Origin: Sphingobacterium pedocola
Lineage (GTDB): Bacteria > Bacteroidota > Bacteroidia > Sphingobacteriales > Sphingobacteriaceae
Direction: 5' to 3'
Assembly (NCBI RefSeq): GCF_015209965.1
Contig: NZ_MU158691.1
Coordinates: forward strand, 132,041-196,040
DNA: 64,000 nucleotides
Each line of letters starts with the position of its first letter. Position 1 is the first letter of the stretch. The notes under the pieces were generated by a model. That model searched no databases. It saw only the letters and a list, made by a program, of their open reading frames with translations, and had not been told where the DNA came from. The position numbers were made by a program, and so were the translations under genes. Of the stretch, positions 16,776 to 24,975 are shown piece by piece.

Positions 16776-18038
16776 ATGAGTGAGAAAATTACTATGGGGT
16801 CGGACGGGCGTCTGTCTGTTCCAAACAATACGATTATTCCTTTTATTATTGGAGACGGTATAGGGCCGGATATCTGGCAGGCAGCGGTGAGAGTTTTTGA
16901 TGCTTCCGTTAGAAAGGCATACGACGGCCGACGAAGTATCTCGTGGAAGGAGGTGTTGGCTGGGGAAAAGGCTTTTAGTCAGAATGGAAACTGGCTCCCC
17001 GCAGAAACGCTGGATGTTTTTAGATCGCATTTGGTGGGTATTAAAGGTCCCCTTACAACTCCTATCGGTGAGGGGATAAGGTCGCTGAATGTTGCGTTGC
17101 GAAAAGAGTTGGATTTGTATGTTTGTCTACGGCCTACTAAATGGTATGAAGGTGTTCCTTCCCCGGTAAAGAATCCTGAAAACGTCAATATGGTGATTTT
17201 TAGGGAAAATACGGAGGATATTTATGCAGGTATCGAATTTGCTGCGGGTACGGATGATGCACAGCGAATTCAGCGATTTTTGGAAGAAGAACTTCATATA
17301 ACGTACAATTTTACGAATACAACCGGGCTTGGAATTAAACTGGTTTCAGAAGAAGGGTCCAAACGATTAATGCGATCGGCAATAGAATATGCAATTGCAC
17401 ATGGCCTGCCTTCGGTTACAGTTGTGCATAAAGGGAATATTATGAAGTATACGGAAGGTGCTTTCAAAAATTGGAGTTTTGAGGTAGCGGAAACGGAATA
17501 TGGTCATCTTACGTATACATGGGGACAATGGGAGAAAACACGTACAGAGAAAGGGCAGGAAGCAGCTAATGCAGCACAAAAAGAGGCTGAAGAGCAGGGT
17601 AAGATCATTATAAAGGATATGATTGCGGATAATTTTCTACAACAGATTCTACTTGCCCCGAAAGATTTCTCGGTAATAGCGACCTTGAATTTAAATGGAG
17701 ATTATATTTCTGACGCTTTAGCTGCCATGGTAGGTGGAATTGGGATTGCTCCGGGCGCTAACATAAATTACAAAACCGGACACGCTATTTTCGAAGCTAC
17801 TCATGGTACGGCTCCAAGATTTGCAAATACCAATACGATGAATCCTTCCTCGGTTATTTTAAGTGGAGTAATGATGTTGGAATATATGGGCTGGCAAGAG
17901 GCAGCAGATCTGATTGTAAAAGCGTTGGCGCAAACGATTAAAGATAAAACTGTGACCGTGGATTTTTACAATCTTATGGACGACGCTTTTTTATTAAAAA
18001 CGAGTGAGTTTGCCGATAAAATAATCGAGAAATTTTAG
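16776..18038 (+). CDS. icd: NADP-dependent isocitrate dehydrogenase
   Basis: Icd oxidatively decarboxylates isocitrate to 2-oxoglutarate in the TCA cycle. The protein resembles the E. coli type: PFIIGDGIGPDIW near the start, substrate loop IRSLNVALRKELDLYVCLRP (including the Ser phosphorylated in E. coli), FRENTEDIYAGIEF, VHKGNIMKYTEGAFKNW, metal-binding DMIADNFLQQ and ATHGTAPRFANTNTMNPSS. The start is taken as ATG 16776 (420 residues). ATG 16770 is two codons upstream; starts further up would overlap the antiporter gene. Confidence 0.93.
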   Translation: MSEKITMGSDGRLSVPNNTIIPFIIGDGIGPDIWQAAVRVFDASVRKAYDGRRSISWKEVLAGEKAFSQNGNWLPAETLDVFRSHLVGIKGPLTTPIGEGIRSLNVALRKELDLYVCLRPTKWYEGVPSPVKNPENVNMVIFRENTEDIYAGIEFAAGTDDAQRIQRFLEEELHITYNFTNTTGLGIKLVSEEGSKRLMRSAIEYAIAHGLPSVTVVHKGNIMKYTEGAFKNWSFEVAETEYGHLTYTWGQWEKTRTEKGQEAANAAQKEAEEQGKIIIKDMIADNFLQQILLAPKDFSVIATLNLNGDYISDALAAMVGGIGIAPGANINYKTGHAIFEATHGTAPRFANTNTMNPSSVILSGVMMLEYMGWQEAADLIVKALAQTIKDKTVTVDFYNLMDDAFLLKTSEFADKIIEKF

Positions 18039-18121
18039 TGTGACTATACGTATTGTTAGTGACGGAATTTTTTGATTTACCCTTATTCGACAGTATTTAG
18101 CGTAGATGACATGGCAGAATT

Positions 18122-18814
18122 TTACAGAGCGCCGTCTATTAGTTTTTTAAGCTCCTCGTGTTCTTTAATATGTATAGCACGCCCTTTTGTAATAATGAGA
18201 TTTTGTAATGACAGTTCATTTAATATTCTAAAAACAGTTTCATAGGTTGTTCCGGCGAAATCCGCCAGACTCTGTCTGCTCAAGTTGATATCAATGAACC
18301 CCGCCTCATTGGTTCCAAATTGTGCTTCTAATTTGAGAATGGCTAATATAATCCTACCTTTTACCATCATATGGGCTAGATTCAGCATCTTAGATTCTGA
18401 CTCTTTAAGTTCGTCTGCAAAAAATAACATGAGCTGGTAGGTTAAGTCTGTATTTACTTTCAGTGTCGATAAGAAAAAATCAAGTTCGATAAAACAAATT
18501 GTCGTTGTTTCTAAGGCAGTCGCGGATATAGGAAAAATAGAGTTGTGCGTTCCTAAGCCGCGATGACCAATAATATCTCCATTATTTGCGAACCGAATAA
18601 TAATTTCTTTTTCACCCCATTTTTTATGCACTTTTACTTTTCCATTGTGCACAAAGTAAATCCCATTAACTGGATCTCCCTCGCGAATGATCTGTTCTCC
18701 TTTTTTAAATACGATGTTTTTACGATTAAGGTCGATGGAATGTTTCCAATCGTCGATCGCTAGTCGGCACATAAAACAACTTTTTAAATCACAGCTTTTT
18801 TTGTTTTTCTTCAT
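18122..18814 (-). CDS. Crp/Fnr family regulator with N-terminal cysteine cluster
   Basis: The 230-residue regulator has a cyclic-nucleotide-binding-like beta-roll (residues about 30-125, with FKKGEQIIREGDPVNGIYFV and a GDIIGHRGLG turn), a long dimer helix and a C-terminal winged helix (LSRQSLADFAGTTYETVFRI). Cysteines at 8, 13 and 16 plus Cys107 resemble the four ligands of FNR (20, 23, 29 and 122 in E. coli), so an oxygen- or NO-sensing iron-sulfur cluster is possible though unproven. Arg/Glu contacts for cAMP are not evident. Targets are unknown; it is a single gene facing icd convergently. Confidence 0.85.
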   Translation of the reverse strand: MKKNKKSCDLKSCFMCRLAIDDWKHSIDLNRKNIVFKKGEQIIREGDPVNGIYFVHNGKVKVHKKWGEKEIIIRFANNGDIIGHRGLGTHNSIFPISATALETTTICFIELDFFLSTLKVNTDLTYQLMLFFADELKESESKMLNLAHMMVKGRIILAILKLEAQFGTNEAGFIDINLSRQSLADFAGTTYETVFRILNELSLQNLIITKGRAIHIKEHEELKKLIDGAL

Positions 18815-19324
18815 AAAGTTTAATCTTCACTTGTCGAGTTGATAGGAGTCTGTGCAATAATACAGGAAATTGTTGAAACAAAAAACCAGTCTTTCGATTA
18901 GGCTTCGTTTACTTTTCGATGACGATCTGCGGATAGTTTTGTTTTTTTTTCGTAAAACAATTCGAATCTGATGTTAAGTTTGTGCTTCCATCCATACATG
19001 ATGCCGTACGGATCGTTTTTTTTTGTAATTTAGCCAGTGATAAAATTGGAAATCCAAGTTCGATTTTGCTACATACTGCTTTCGCCGGTCGACAGATGCT
19101 TCGGTTTTCGTGTTCAGCTTAAAATAGAGGAAAGCAAAAAAATGGATTTAAAAACGTTTTGAATTATCGCCGTTTGGTACGTTTTTACGATAAGGAAAAG
19201 AATGAAATCAAGGGGTGAAGTGGGATTTATTGGTACATTTTCTAAAGTCTTTATTTCTGGCTCGATTCTTCCTAATTGTTTCCAGTATTGGTTTGTTAAT
19301 TTGTGAGTATATATATAATTATTT
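18815..19324. other. Gene-free region of 510 bases between the Crp/Fnr and DedA genes
   Basis: This divergent spacer has frequent stops in all frames. It contains an exact plus-strand -7 element (TAAGTTTG at 18975-18982) with no ORF behind it, several T runs and a CCGTACGG palindrome at about 19003-19010. No tRNA or recognised RNA family was seen. It must hold the promoters of both flanking genes. Confidence 0.45.
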
Positions 19325-19981
19325 GTGGAAGAGCTTTTAGTGTTTTTTAACCATCTAACGGATCCGGATTGGATCGTAGCGCATGGAGGTCTTTATTTGT
19401 TACTGTTCATTATTTTTGCAGAAACAGGAATTTTGATCGGTTTTTTCTTACCTGGTGATCCGATTCTTTTTATAGCCGGAATAATTATTGCCAACATGGA
19501 AATTGGAGATTCCAACCCTTTATTGGTACTATTATATTGGATCTCCCTGATCTCAATTGTCGCTATATTGGGGAATTTCGTAGGCTACTGGTGTGGTAAA
19601 TATTTTGGACATCGTTTGCTAAAAATGAAAGATAATTGGCTATTCAAGAAAGAATACATTTACAAGGCACAGGCTTTTTATAAAAAGCAGGGTGGGGTTG
19701 CTATTATTTTGGCTAGGTTTCTTCCCGTTGTGCGTACGTTTGCTCCGATCGTTGCGGGAATAGTCGGAATGGATTTTAAGAAATTTGTGTTTTATAATGT
19801 TCTTGGTGGTGTTATTTGGGTCAGCAGCTTGGTTACGCTTGGTTACTTACTTGGTGAAAATGCCTGGGTTCAACGAAATCTCGAATATGTTATCTTAGGG
19901 ATTGTCATATTGGCCACTGCACCCGTAATGATCAAAATGATTACCGGTAAAAGGACACCTGTTGAATTGCCTACCAAATAA
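19325..19981 (+). CDS. DedA family membrane protein
   Basis: The 218-residue integral membrane protein carries the DedA/SNARE-associated (VTT) signatures ETGILIGFFLPGDPILFIAG and ARFLPVVRTFAPIVAGI, with about five membrane segments. DedA proteins act in envelope homeostasis; some are flippases for undecaprenyl phosphate or phospholipids, and their loss affects division and drug sensitivity. The start is GTG at 19325; no ATG lies close by. Downstream begins the PUL region, with a gap of 87 bases to the convergent gntR gene. Confidence 0.92.
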   Translation: MEELLVFFNHLTDPDWIVAHGGLYLLLFIIFAETGILIGFFLPGDPILFIAGIIIANMEIGDSNPLLVLLYWISLISIVAILGNFVGYWCGKYFGHRLLKMKDNWLFKKEYIYKAQAFYKKQGGVAIILARFLPVVRTFAPIVAGIVGMDFKKFVFYNVLGGVIWVSSLVTLGYLLGENAWVQRNLEYVILGIVILATAPVMIKMITGKRTPVELPTK

Positions 19982-20068
19982 GGCCTTTCTGTTCTCATCT
20001 CCTTGAATACAGAAAAAAGCCCAATCTTTTGATTGAACTTATTTTGTGATTCTTAAGGGAGGTTTGAA

Positions 20069-20806
20069 CTACCGGATGTTCCGTTTACTCTCGATTGTAT
20101 AGGTGAAAGAGTCTGCGCGATAACAACCTATATTGAATTCAATAGGATTGTTGTCAATGTCGTATACATACCGTTTCCGAATAAGGATGGGATCACCCGG
20201 TCTGATCTCCAATTTGGACGCCAGAAATGCATCCGCGCCGGCAGCGCTGATTTCCTCCTTAGAATTAAAAGCCACAACACCATAATCGGTTTCAAGAATC
20301 TCATAAAGCGGCCGGTTGAAGTTTTCGGATGCCGAAATGGGTATCGTTGGATTAAACTCTGAAATGAAGTAAACGAAAGGTGTGCCCTTTTTTCCACGTA
20401 ACCGTTCAAGTCTCATAACTTTTGTAGACACCTCAATGTTGAAAAAGGCCGCAACCTCCGCTGATACCTCATGCCTAAATATCTGCAGTTCGAAATTGTG
20501 GATCTCGATACCTAGGATCCGCATTTCCTCGGAAAAACTCAGCCAGTTACTGACACCACTAAATATTTTCTTTTTCTGTACACGTGTGCCGACCCCTTTT
20601 TTCCGAACAAGCAGTCCTTCTGTTACCAATGTACTAATGGCCTGTCGTAAGGTATTCCGTGATATTTTTAATTGTTCAGACAAGTCGACTTCCTTTGGAA
20701 GGTACTGTCCATCCCGATACTGCGGTTCTTCGATAAGCTTACGAATAAGCTCTTCTGCCTGTTTATGAAAGGGTACGGAGCTTTTATGATCTATTTGTAA
20801 TTCCAT
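20069..20806 (-). CDS. GntR family regulator with UTRA ligand domain (HutC subgroup)
   Basis: Likely local repressor of the mannan utilisation locus. The ATG at 20806 gives 245 residues; a TTG four codons upstream falls inside the probable transcription start zone. The N-terminal winged helix (about residues 10-75) includes YLPKEVDLSEQLKISRNTLR and QAISTLVTEGLLVRKKGVGT. The rest is a UTRA domain with MRLERLRGKKGTPFVY and the closing IEFNIGCYRADSFTYTIE; UTRA domains bind small sugars or sugar phosphates. It is divergent from the isomerase-like gene, and a HutC-type palindrome lies at that promoter (20882-20908). Its inducer, possibly a mannose derivative, is an inference. Confidence 0.9.
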   Translation of the reverse strand: MELQIDHKSSVPFHKQAEELIRKLIEEPQYRDGQYLPKEVDLSEQLKISRNTLRQAISTLVTEGLLVRKKGVGTRVQKKKIFSGVSNWLSFSEEMRILGIEIHNFELQIFRHEVSAEVAAFFNIEVSTKVMRLERLRGKKGTPFVYFISEFNPTIPISASENFNRPLYEILETDYGVVAFNSKEEISAAGADAFLASKLEIRPGDPILIRKRYVYDIDNNPIEFNIGCYRADSFTYTIESKRNIR

Positions 20807-20815
20807 GTCTGTGCA

Positions 20816-20823
20816 CAAAAATA
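20816..20823 (-). promoter_or_regulatory. -7 promoter element of the gntR gene
   Basis: On the minus strand this is TATTTTTG, an exact match ending 9 bases before the ATG at 20806, so the leader would be only a few bases long. Confidence 0.45.
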
Positions 20824-20843
20824 AAAAAAAATAATGTGATTTG

Positions 20844-20874
20844 TTTGTTTTTTAATGAAATGCTAATATATTTG
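20844..20874 (+). promoter_or_regulatory. Promoter of the mannan utilisation operon (TTTG-N19-TATATTTG)
   Basis: TTTG at 20844-20847 and TATATTTG at 20867-20874, spaced by 19 bases, match the full Bacteroidota -33/-7 consensus. The start would be near 20878-20881, inside or beside the palindrome at 20882-20908 and about 30 bases before the first gene. Confidence 0.75.
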
Positions 20875-20881
20875 CTTTTGT

Positions 20882-20908
20882 TATATGTTTATACATACTG
20901 AACATATA
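20882..20908. promoter_or_regulatory. Candidate GntR (HutC-type) operator
   Basis: TATATGTT and AACATATA are perfect 8-base inverted arms 11 bases apart. Overlapping the left arm, GTTTATAC (20887-20894) fits the HutC-subgroup consensus GTnTAnAC. It lies just downstream of the operon's -7 element, where a bound repressor would block initiation, and the divergent gene encodes a HutC-type regulator. Confidence 0.6.
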
Positions 20909-20909
20909 G

Positions 20910-22658
20910 ATGAACAATTATACAATTATAAACATGTTAAGTACTTACAAGAAGAAGCCCGCTATCGGATTAAATGGTTTTGCTGTAGAAGGTTGGAGCG
21001 CTATTATTTCTGTTTTGAAAAAGCATAGCACCGACAAAAGTACCGTGGTAATAGACTGTTACACCGGAATAAGCCACGAAGAGCTACAAACGCAAATTAC
21101 GCAACTGGAATCGGATCTCTTTATCCACACCAAAGATTTATTTATCCCGGAATCGGATGCCACAGTATTGACCGCTCGTTTTATGACCGACGATGTGCTG
21201 TTTGGATACAATTCTAATATTTCCCTAGTTGAATATTTCGACTCAAAAAAATTGAAAGCCGCGCAACAGGCGATTCAGGAGGCTGAAGGGCGTGTAGTGG
21301 TTTTCGGCCATGGGGCACAGCTGGTGGCAAACGCTGATACGCTGATCTATGCCGATATGCCGCGATGGGAAATACAGCTACGCATGCGTAAGCAGGAAGC
21401 AACGGCATTAGGTATAGACAACAGGAAGGAACCTTTTTCGCTTCAATATAAGCGTGGATTGTTTAACGATTGGCGTGTGCTGGACAAACACAAGCGTACA
21501 ATTTACGAGAAGGTGGATTTTTGGATTGATACCGTAATGCCACAAGCGCCTAAAATGATTGATCGGCAGACATTCTTTGCAGGTATGGACAAAGCAGCTG
21601 CTTCACCTTTTCGTGTAGTGCCCTTTTTTGATCCGGCGCCATGGGGTGGCCAGTGGATGAAAGATGAGTTTGATCTTGAATCCTCGAAAGTGAATTATGG
21701 TTGGGGTTTTGATTGTGTACCAGAGGAGAATAGTTTGCTCCTTGATGTCGACGATATCATATTCGAGATGCCTTCCGTGAATCTGGTGTATACCCGGAGC
21801 AGCGCATTGCTCGGCAAACCGGTGGAAGCCCGTTTTGGAAAAGATTTTCCGATCCGTTTTGACTTTTTGGATACGGTGGACGGCGGCAACCTGAGTCTTC
21901 AGGTGCATCCCACCACACAGTATGCCCGTGATCATTTTGGATTACCCTACACGCAGGATGAGAGCTACTATATCATGGATGCGAAAGAAGATGCCTTTGT
22001 CTACCTCGGACTAAAAACGAGCGTCGATGGCGAAGCGATGATTCACGAGCTGGAACGTGCGGAACAAGGTGAACTTGTGTTCGATGCAGATAAATTTGTG
22101 AATAAAATTCCAACGAAAAAACACGATCATTTCCTTATTCCGGCAGGGACCATACATTGCTCAGGAATAAATGCCGTAGTACTCGAAATTAGTTCGACAC
22201 CAAATTTATTTACGTTTAAACTGTGGGACTGGCAACGGTTGGGTTTAGACGGAAAACCACGGCCTATTAACGTGCAACGCGGCAAAGAAGTGCTCAATTT
22301 AGATTGCGATACGGCATACACTATGACCCAATTGGTAAATGATGTCGAGGTGGTTGTGACGGGTGATGGCTGGGTCGAAGAAAAGACGGGTCTGCATAAA
22401 AGTGAATTTATCGAAACACGTCGGCATACTTTTTCTGTTCCGGTTACACATTATACAGCAGACAGCGTCAATGTACTGAATCTGGTGGAGGGTGAAGAAA
22501 TTATTGTGGAAAGTCCGACGGACGACTTTGAACCAATGATTATTCACTACGCTGAGACGTTCATCATTCCAGCTGCGGTCGAAGCCTATCGTATTCGGCC
22601 GCATGGCGCGTCTGTGGGTAAAACATGCATGACTATTAAAGCATCGGTAAGAATTTAA
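20910..22658 (+). CDS. Class I mannose-6-phosphate isomerase-like protein with extra N-terminal domain
   Basis: The 582 residues are longer than classical ManA (about 320-400). The C-terminal two thirds look like a type I phosphomannose isomerase: the cupin metal site region VDGGNLSLQVHPTTQYARDH, GLPYTQDESYYIMDA, HDHFLIPAGTIHCSG and WDWQRLGLDGKPRPINV, with His and Glu suited to zinc. Residues about 1-215 form a separate alpha/beta domain, reminiscent of a nucleoside- or phosphoribulokinase-like fold but with no intact P-loop (GLNGFAVEGW at that place). It is probably cytoplasmic, converting mannose 6-phosphate to fructose 6-phosphate. It is the first gene of the operon. Confidence 0.85.
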   Translation: MNNYTIINMLSTYKKKPAIGLNGFAVEGWSAIISVLKKHSTDKSTVVIDCYTGISHEELQTQITQLESDLFIHTKDLFIPESDATVLTARFMTDDVLFGYNSNISLVEYFDSKKLKAAQQAIQEAEGRVVVFGHGAQLVANADTLIYADMPRWEIQLRMRKQEATALGIDNRKEPFSLQYKRGLFNDWRVLDKHKRTIYEKVDFWIDTVMPQAPKMIDRQTFFAGMDKAAASPFRVVPFFDPAPWGGQWMKDEFDLESSKVNYGWGFDCVPEENSLLLDVDDIIFEMPSVNLVYTRSSALLGKPVEARFGKDFPIRFDFLDTVDGGNLSLQVHPTTQYARDHFGLPYTQDESYYIMDAKEDAFVYLGLKTSVDGEAMIHELERAEQGELVFDADKFVNKIPTKKHDHFLIPAGTIHCSGINAVVLEISSTPNLFTFKLWDWQRLGLDGKPRPINVQRGKEVLNLDCDTAYTMTQLVNDVEVVVTGDGWVEEKTGLHKSEFIETRRHTFSVPVTHYTADSVNVLNLVEGEEIIVESPTDDFEPMIIHYAETFIIPAAVEAYRIRPHGASVGKTCMTIKASVRI

Positions 22659-22683
22659 TTACTTGATTTAACGCCCATACGCT

Positions 22684-23841
22684 ATGCAATACAACCCAGA
22701 AAAAAAAACACCTCTCGTACTGATTCCGATATTTCTCAATTTTTTTATCATGGGATTTGTAGATATCGTCGGAGTAGCCACAAACTATGTGAAGAAAGAT
22801 TTTGCATTGTCGGACACTATGGCCAGTCTTATACCGATGATGGTTTTCGTGTGGTTTGCCATATGTTCTGTTCCGACTGGAATCCTCATGGGTAAAATCG
22901 GCCGTAAGAAGACAGTAGCTGTTTCGTTGTTGGTTACGGCGCTCGCTATGGCTATTCCCTTCCTAGGCTACACCTACCCTGGAGTATTGCTCGCTTTCGC
23001 ACTGCTGGGCATCGGAAATACAATTTTGCAGGTCTCGCTCAATCCGCTGATAGCAGCCGTCGTGCGAACGGAAAAACTGACCAGCACCCTCACAATGGGG
23101 CAGTTCGTCAAAGCGATTTCCTCGTTTTTAGGTCCTATATTGATAGGCGTTACAGCTACACAACTAGGAGACTGGCGTTTTACCTTCCTGTTTTACGGCC
23201 TGGCAACCATATTTTCTATTGCGGTGCTTTATACGCTGCATCCCGACGACCCGGTAAAAACCGTGGAAAAGGCGTCGTCTTTCCGACAGCTTTTTGCTTT
23301 ATTGAAAGACCGGTACCTGATCAACTGCATCCTCATTGTGGTGTTGATTGTGGGCGTTGATGTGGGACTCAACACGAGTATACCCCAACTGCTTATTGAC
23401 CGGGTGGCCATACCGCTGGAAGACGCTGCTTTGGGAACAAGCCTTTATTTTGCAGCGCGTACCATCGGAACCTTTGTTGGTGCACTCTTGCTGGTTAGGT
23501 TCTCTGCCAGAAAATTCCTGCGGGGAACGATTGTATTGGCTGTTTTTGCTTTTGTTGGTATAATGATTAGTTCCGCGCTATGGATATTACTGCTGTTTAT
23601 TGTCCTAGTAGGACTTGCCTGCGCAAATGTATTTTCGATTGTGTTTTCCTTGGCGTTACAACATGATATGAAGCACGCAAATGAGATATCGGCATTGATG
23701 ATTATGGGGGTTTCGGGTGGAGCCCTGTTGCTGCCTTTACAAGGTGTGATTACCGATAACTTAAATTTTACGGCAGGGCTATCTATTGTACTGATCAGTA
23801 TGCTTATTATGGCTTCCATTTCCTTTAAATTCAAAAACTAA
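22684..23841 (+). CDS. MFS sugar permease
   Basis: The 385-residue inner-membrane protein has about 12 hydrophobic segments and major-facilitator features, including the loop motif GILMGKIGRKKTVAVS between segments 2 and 3 and a central cytoplasmic loop at about residues 190-210. Its form is close to the FucP/NagP-like fucose-hexose permeases common in Bacteroidota sugar loci. It sits 25 bases after the isomerase-like gene and 3 bases before a ROK kinase gene, so it likely imports the monosaccharide, by context mannose, from the periplasm by proton symport. Substrate is inferred from neighbours. Confidence 0.87.
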   Translation: MQYNPEKKTPLVLIPIFLNFFIMGFVDIVGVATNYVKKDFALSDTMASLIPMMVFVWFAICSVPTGILMGKIGRKKTVAVSLLVTALAMAIPFLGYTYPGVLLAFALLGIGNTILQVSLNPLIAAVVRTEKLTSTLTMGQFVKAISSFLGPILIGVTATQLGDWRFTFLFYGLATIFSIAVLYTLHPDDPVKTVEKASSFRQLFALLKDRYLINCILIVVLIVGVDVGLNTSIPQLLIDRVAIPLEDAALGTSLYFAARTIGTFVGALLLVRFSARKFLRGTIVLAVFAFVGIMISSALWILLLFIVLVGLACANVFSIVFSLALQHDMKHANEISALMIMGVSGGALLLPLQGVITDNLNFTAGLSIVLISMLIMASISFKFKN

Positions 23842-23844
23842 CCT

Positions 23845-24942
23845 ATGTACGACTACGATAACCGCATAGTACTAACATTGGATGCAGGTGGAACAAACAT
23901 GGTGTTTTCCGCCATTCAAGCCAATAAGGAAATAGTAGCTCCTTATCGTTTACCAGCGTATCCTGATGATTTAAAAAAATGTCTTCAGACATTGGTCGAC
24001 GGATTTACGCATATAAGGCAGCAGTTGCCTAAGGCGCCTGTAGCCATAAGCTTCGCCTTTCCCGGACCCGCAGATTACAAAAATGGGATTATTCATGATC
24101 TGCCCAATTTTCCCTCTTTTCGGGGAGGGGTTCCGCTTGGACCTTTCTTACAAGAACATTTCCAAATCCCTGTTTTTATCAATAACGACGGTAATCTTTT
24201 TGCCTATGGTGAAGCGCTGGCAGGTGCTTTGCCCGCGTTGAATAGCCGGTTGAAAGAGCTAGGCTACGGCAAAACATACCGCAACCTTATCGGGATCACC
24301 TTCGGTACCGGCTTTGGATCCGGAGTAGTAATCAATAATCATTTGTTGACCGGCGATAACGATTGCGGAGGCGATGTGTGGGTATTCCGCAACAAACTTT
24401 ATCCGGAAAAGATTGCAGAGGAAAGTGTGAGCATACGTGCCATTACGCGGGTGTATCGTGAACGGGCGGGTGTCCAGGACGATAACTTAACACCGCAGGA
24501 CATATTTTGCATCGCCGAAGGCGATGCCCCCGGCAATCGGGACGCCGCTCTAGCTAGTTTTGCCCAGTTCGGCGAGGTAGCAGGAGATGCCATCGCACAC
24601 TTATTGACATTTGCAGACGGTATCGTTGTTATTGGCGGGGGGATTATGGGCGCAGCGAAATACATTATGCCCGCGCTGATCAACGAACTAAATTCCACGT
24701 TAAACACGTTTTCGGGAGATATCCTTCCGCGTCTGCAAATGCAGGTCATCGATGCCATGGCGGACGGCAGCGTAGAACGGGCCAGGACAGAAATGCAGCG
24801 AACCATAACCATTCCAAATACAACTAAGACAATAAACTACAACCCCCATAAAAGAACCTTCATCATGAAAACAGCGCTTGGAACGAGTAAAGCTATTTCA
24901 TTAGGTGCTTATGCCTATGCATTACATGCATTGGGCAATTAG
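23845..24942 (+). CDS. ROK family sugar kinase (probable mannokinase or fructokinase)
   Basis: The 365 residues show the ASKHA ATP-binding start LTLDAGGTNMVFSAIQ, the catalytic Asp region FINNDGNLFAYGEALAG, GITFGTGFGSGVVINN and the adenosine motif GIVVIGGGIMGAAKYI. The usual ROK zinc cluster CxCGxxGC is not intact; instead the region reads TGDNDCGGDVWVF. The family phosphorylates hexoses. Next to an isomerase-like protein and a permease, the natural role is phosphorylating mannose that the permease imports. It starts 3 bases after the permease stop. Confidence 0.87.
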   Translation: MYDYDNRIVLTLDAGGTNMVFSAIQANKEIVAPYRLPAYPDDLKKCLQTLVDGFTHIRQQLPKAPVAISFAFPGPADYKNGIIHDLPNFPSFRGGVPLGPFLQEHFQIPVFINNDGNLFAYGEALAGALPALNSRLKELGYGKTYRNLIGITFGTGFGSGVVINNHLLTGDNDCGGDVWVFRNKLYPEKIAEESVSIRAITRVYRERAGVQDDNLTPQDIFCIAEGDAPGNRDAALASFAQFGEVAGDAIAHLLTFADGIVVIGGGIMGAAKYIMPALINELNSTLNTFSGDILPRLQMQVIDAMADGSVERARTEMQRTITIPNTTKTINYNPHKRTFIMKTALGTSKAISLGAYAYALHALGN

Positions 24943-24975
24943 ATTATAAATCGCTAAAGATTAAATTATGATGAT

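Noticed and set aside
20010..20045. Intrinsic terminator for dedA at CAATC-TTTT-GATTG
   Set aside because: The stem is only 5 AT-rich pairs and the tail is interrupted, so it was not listed as a terminator; it is mentioned only in the possible island-boundary finding.
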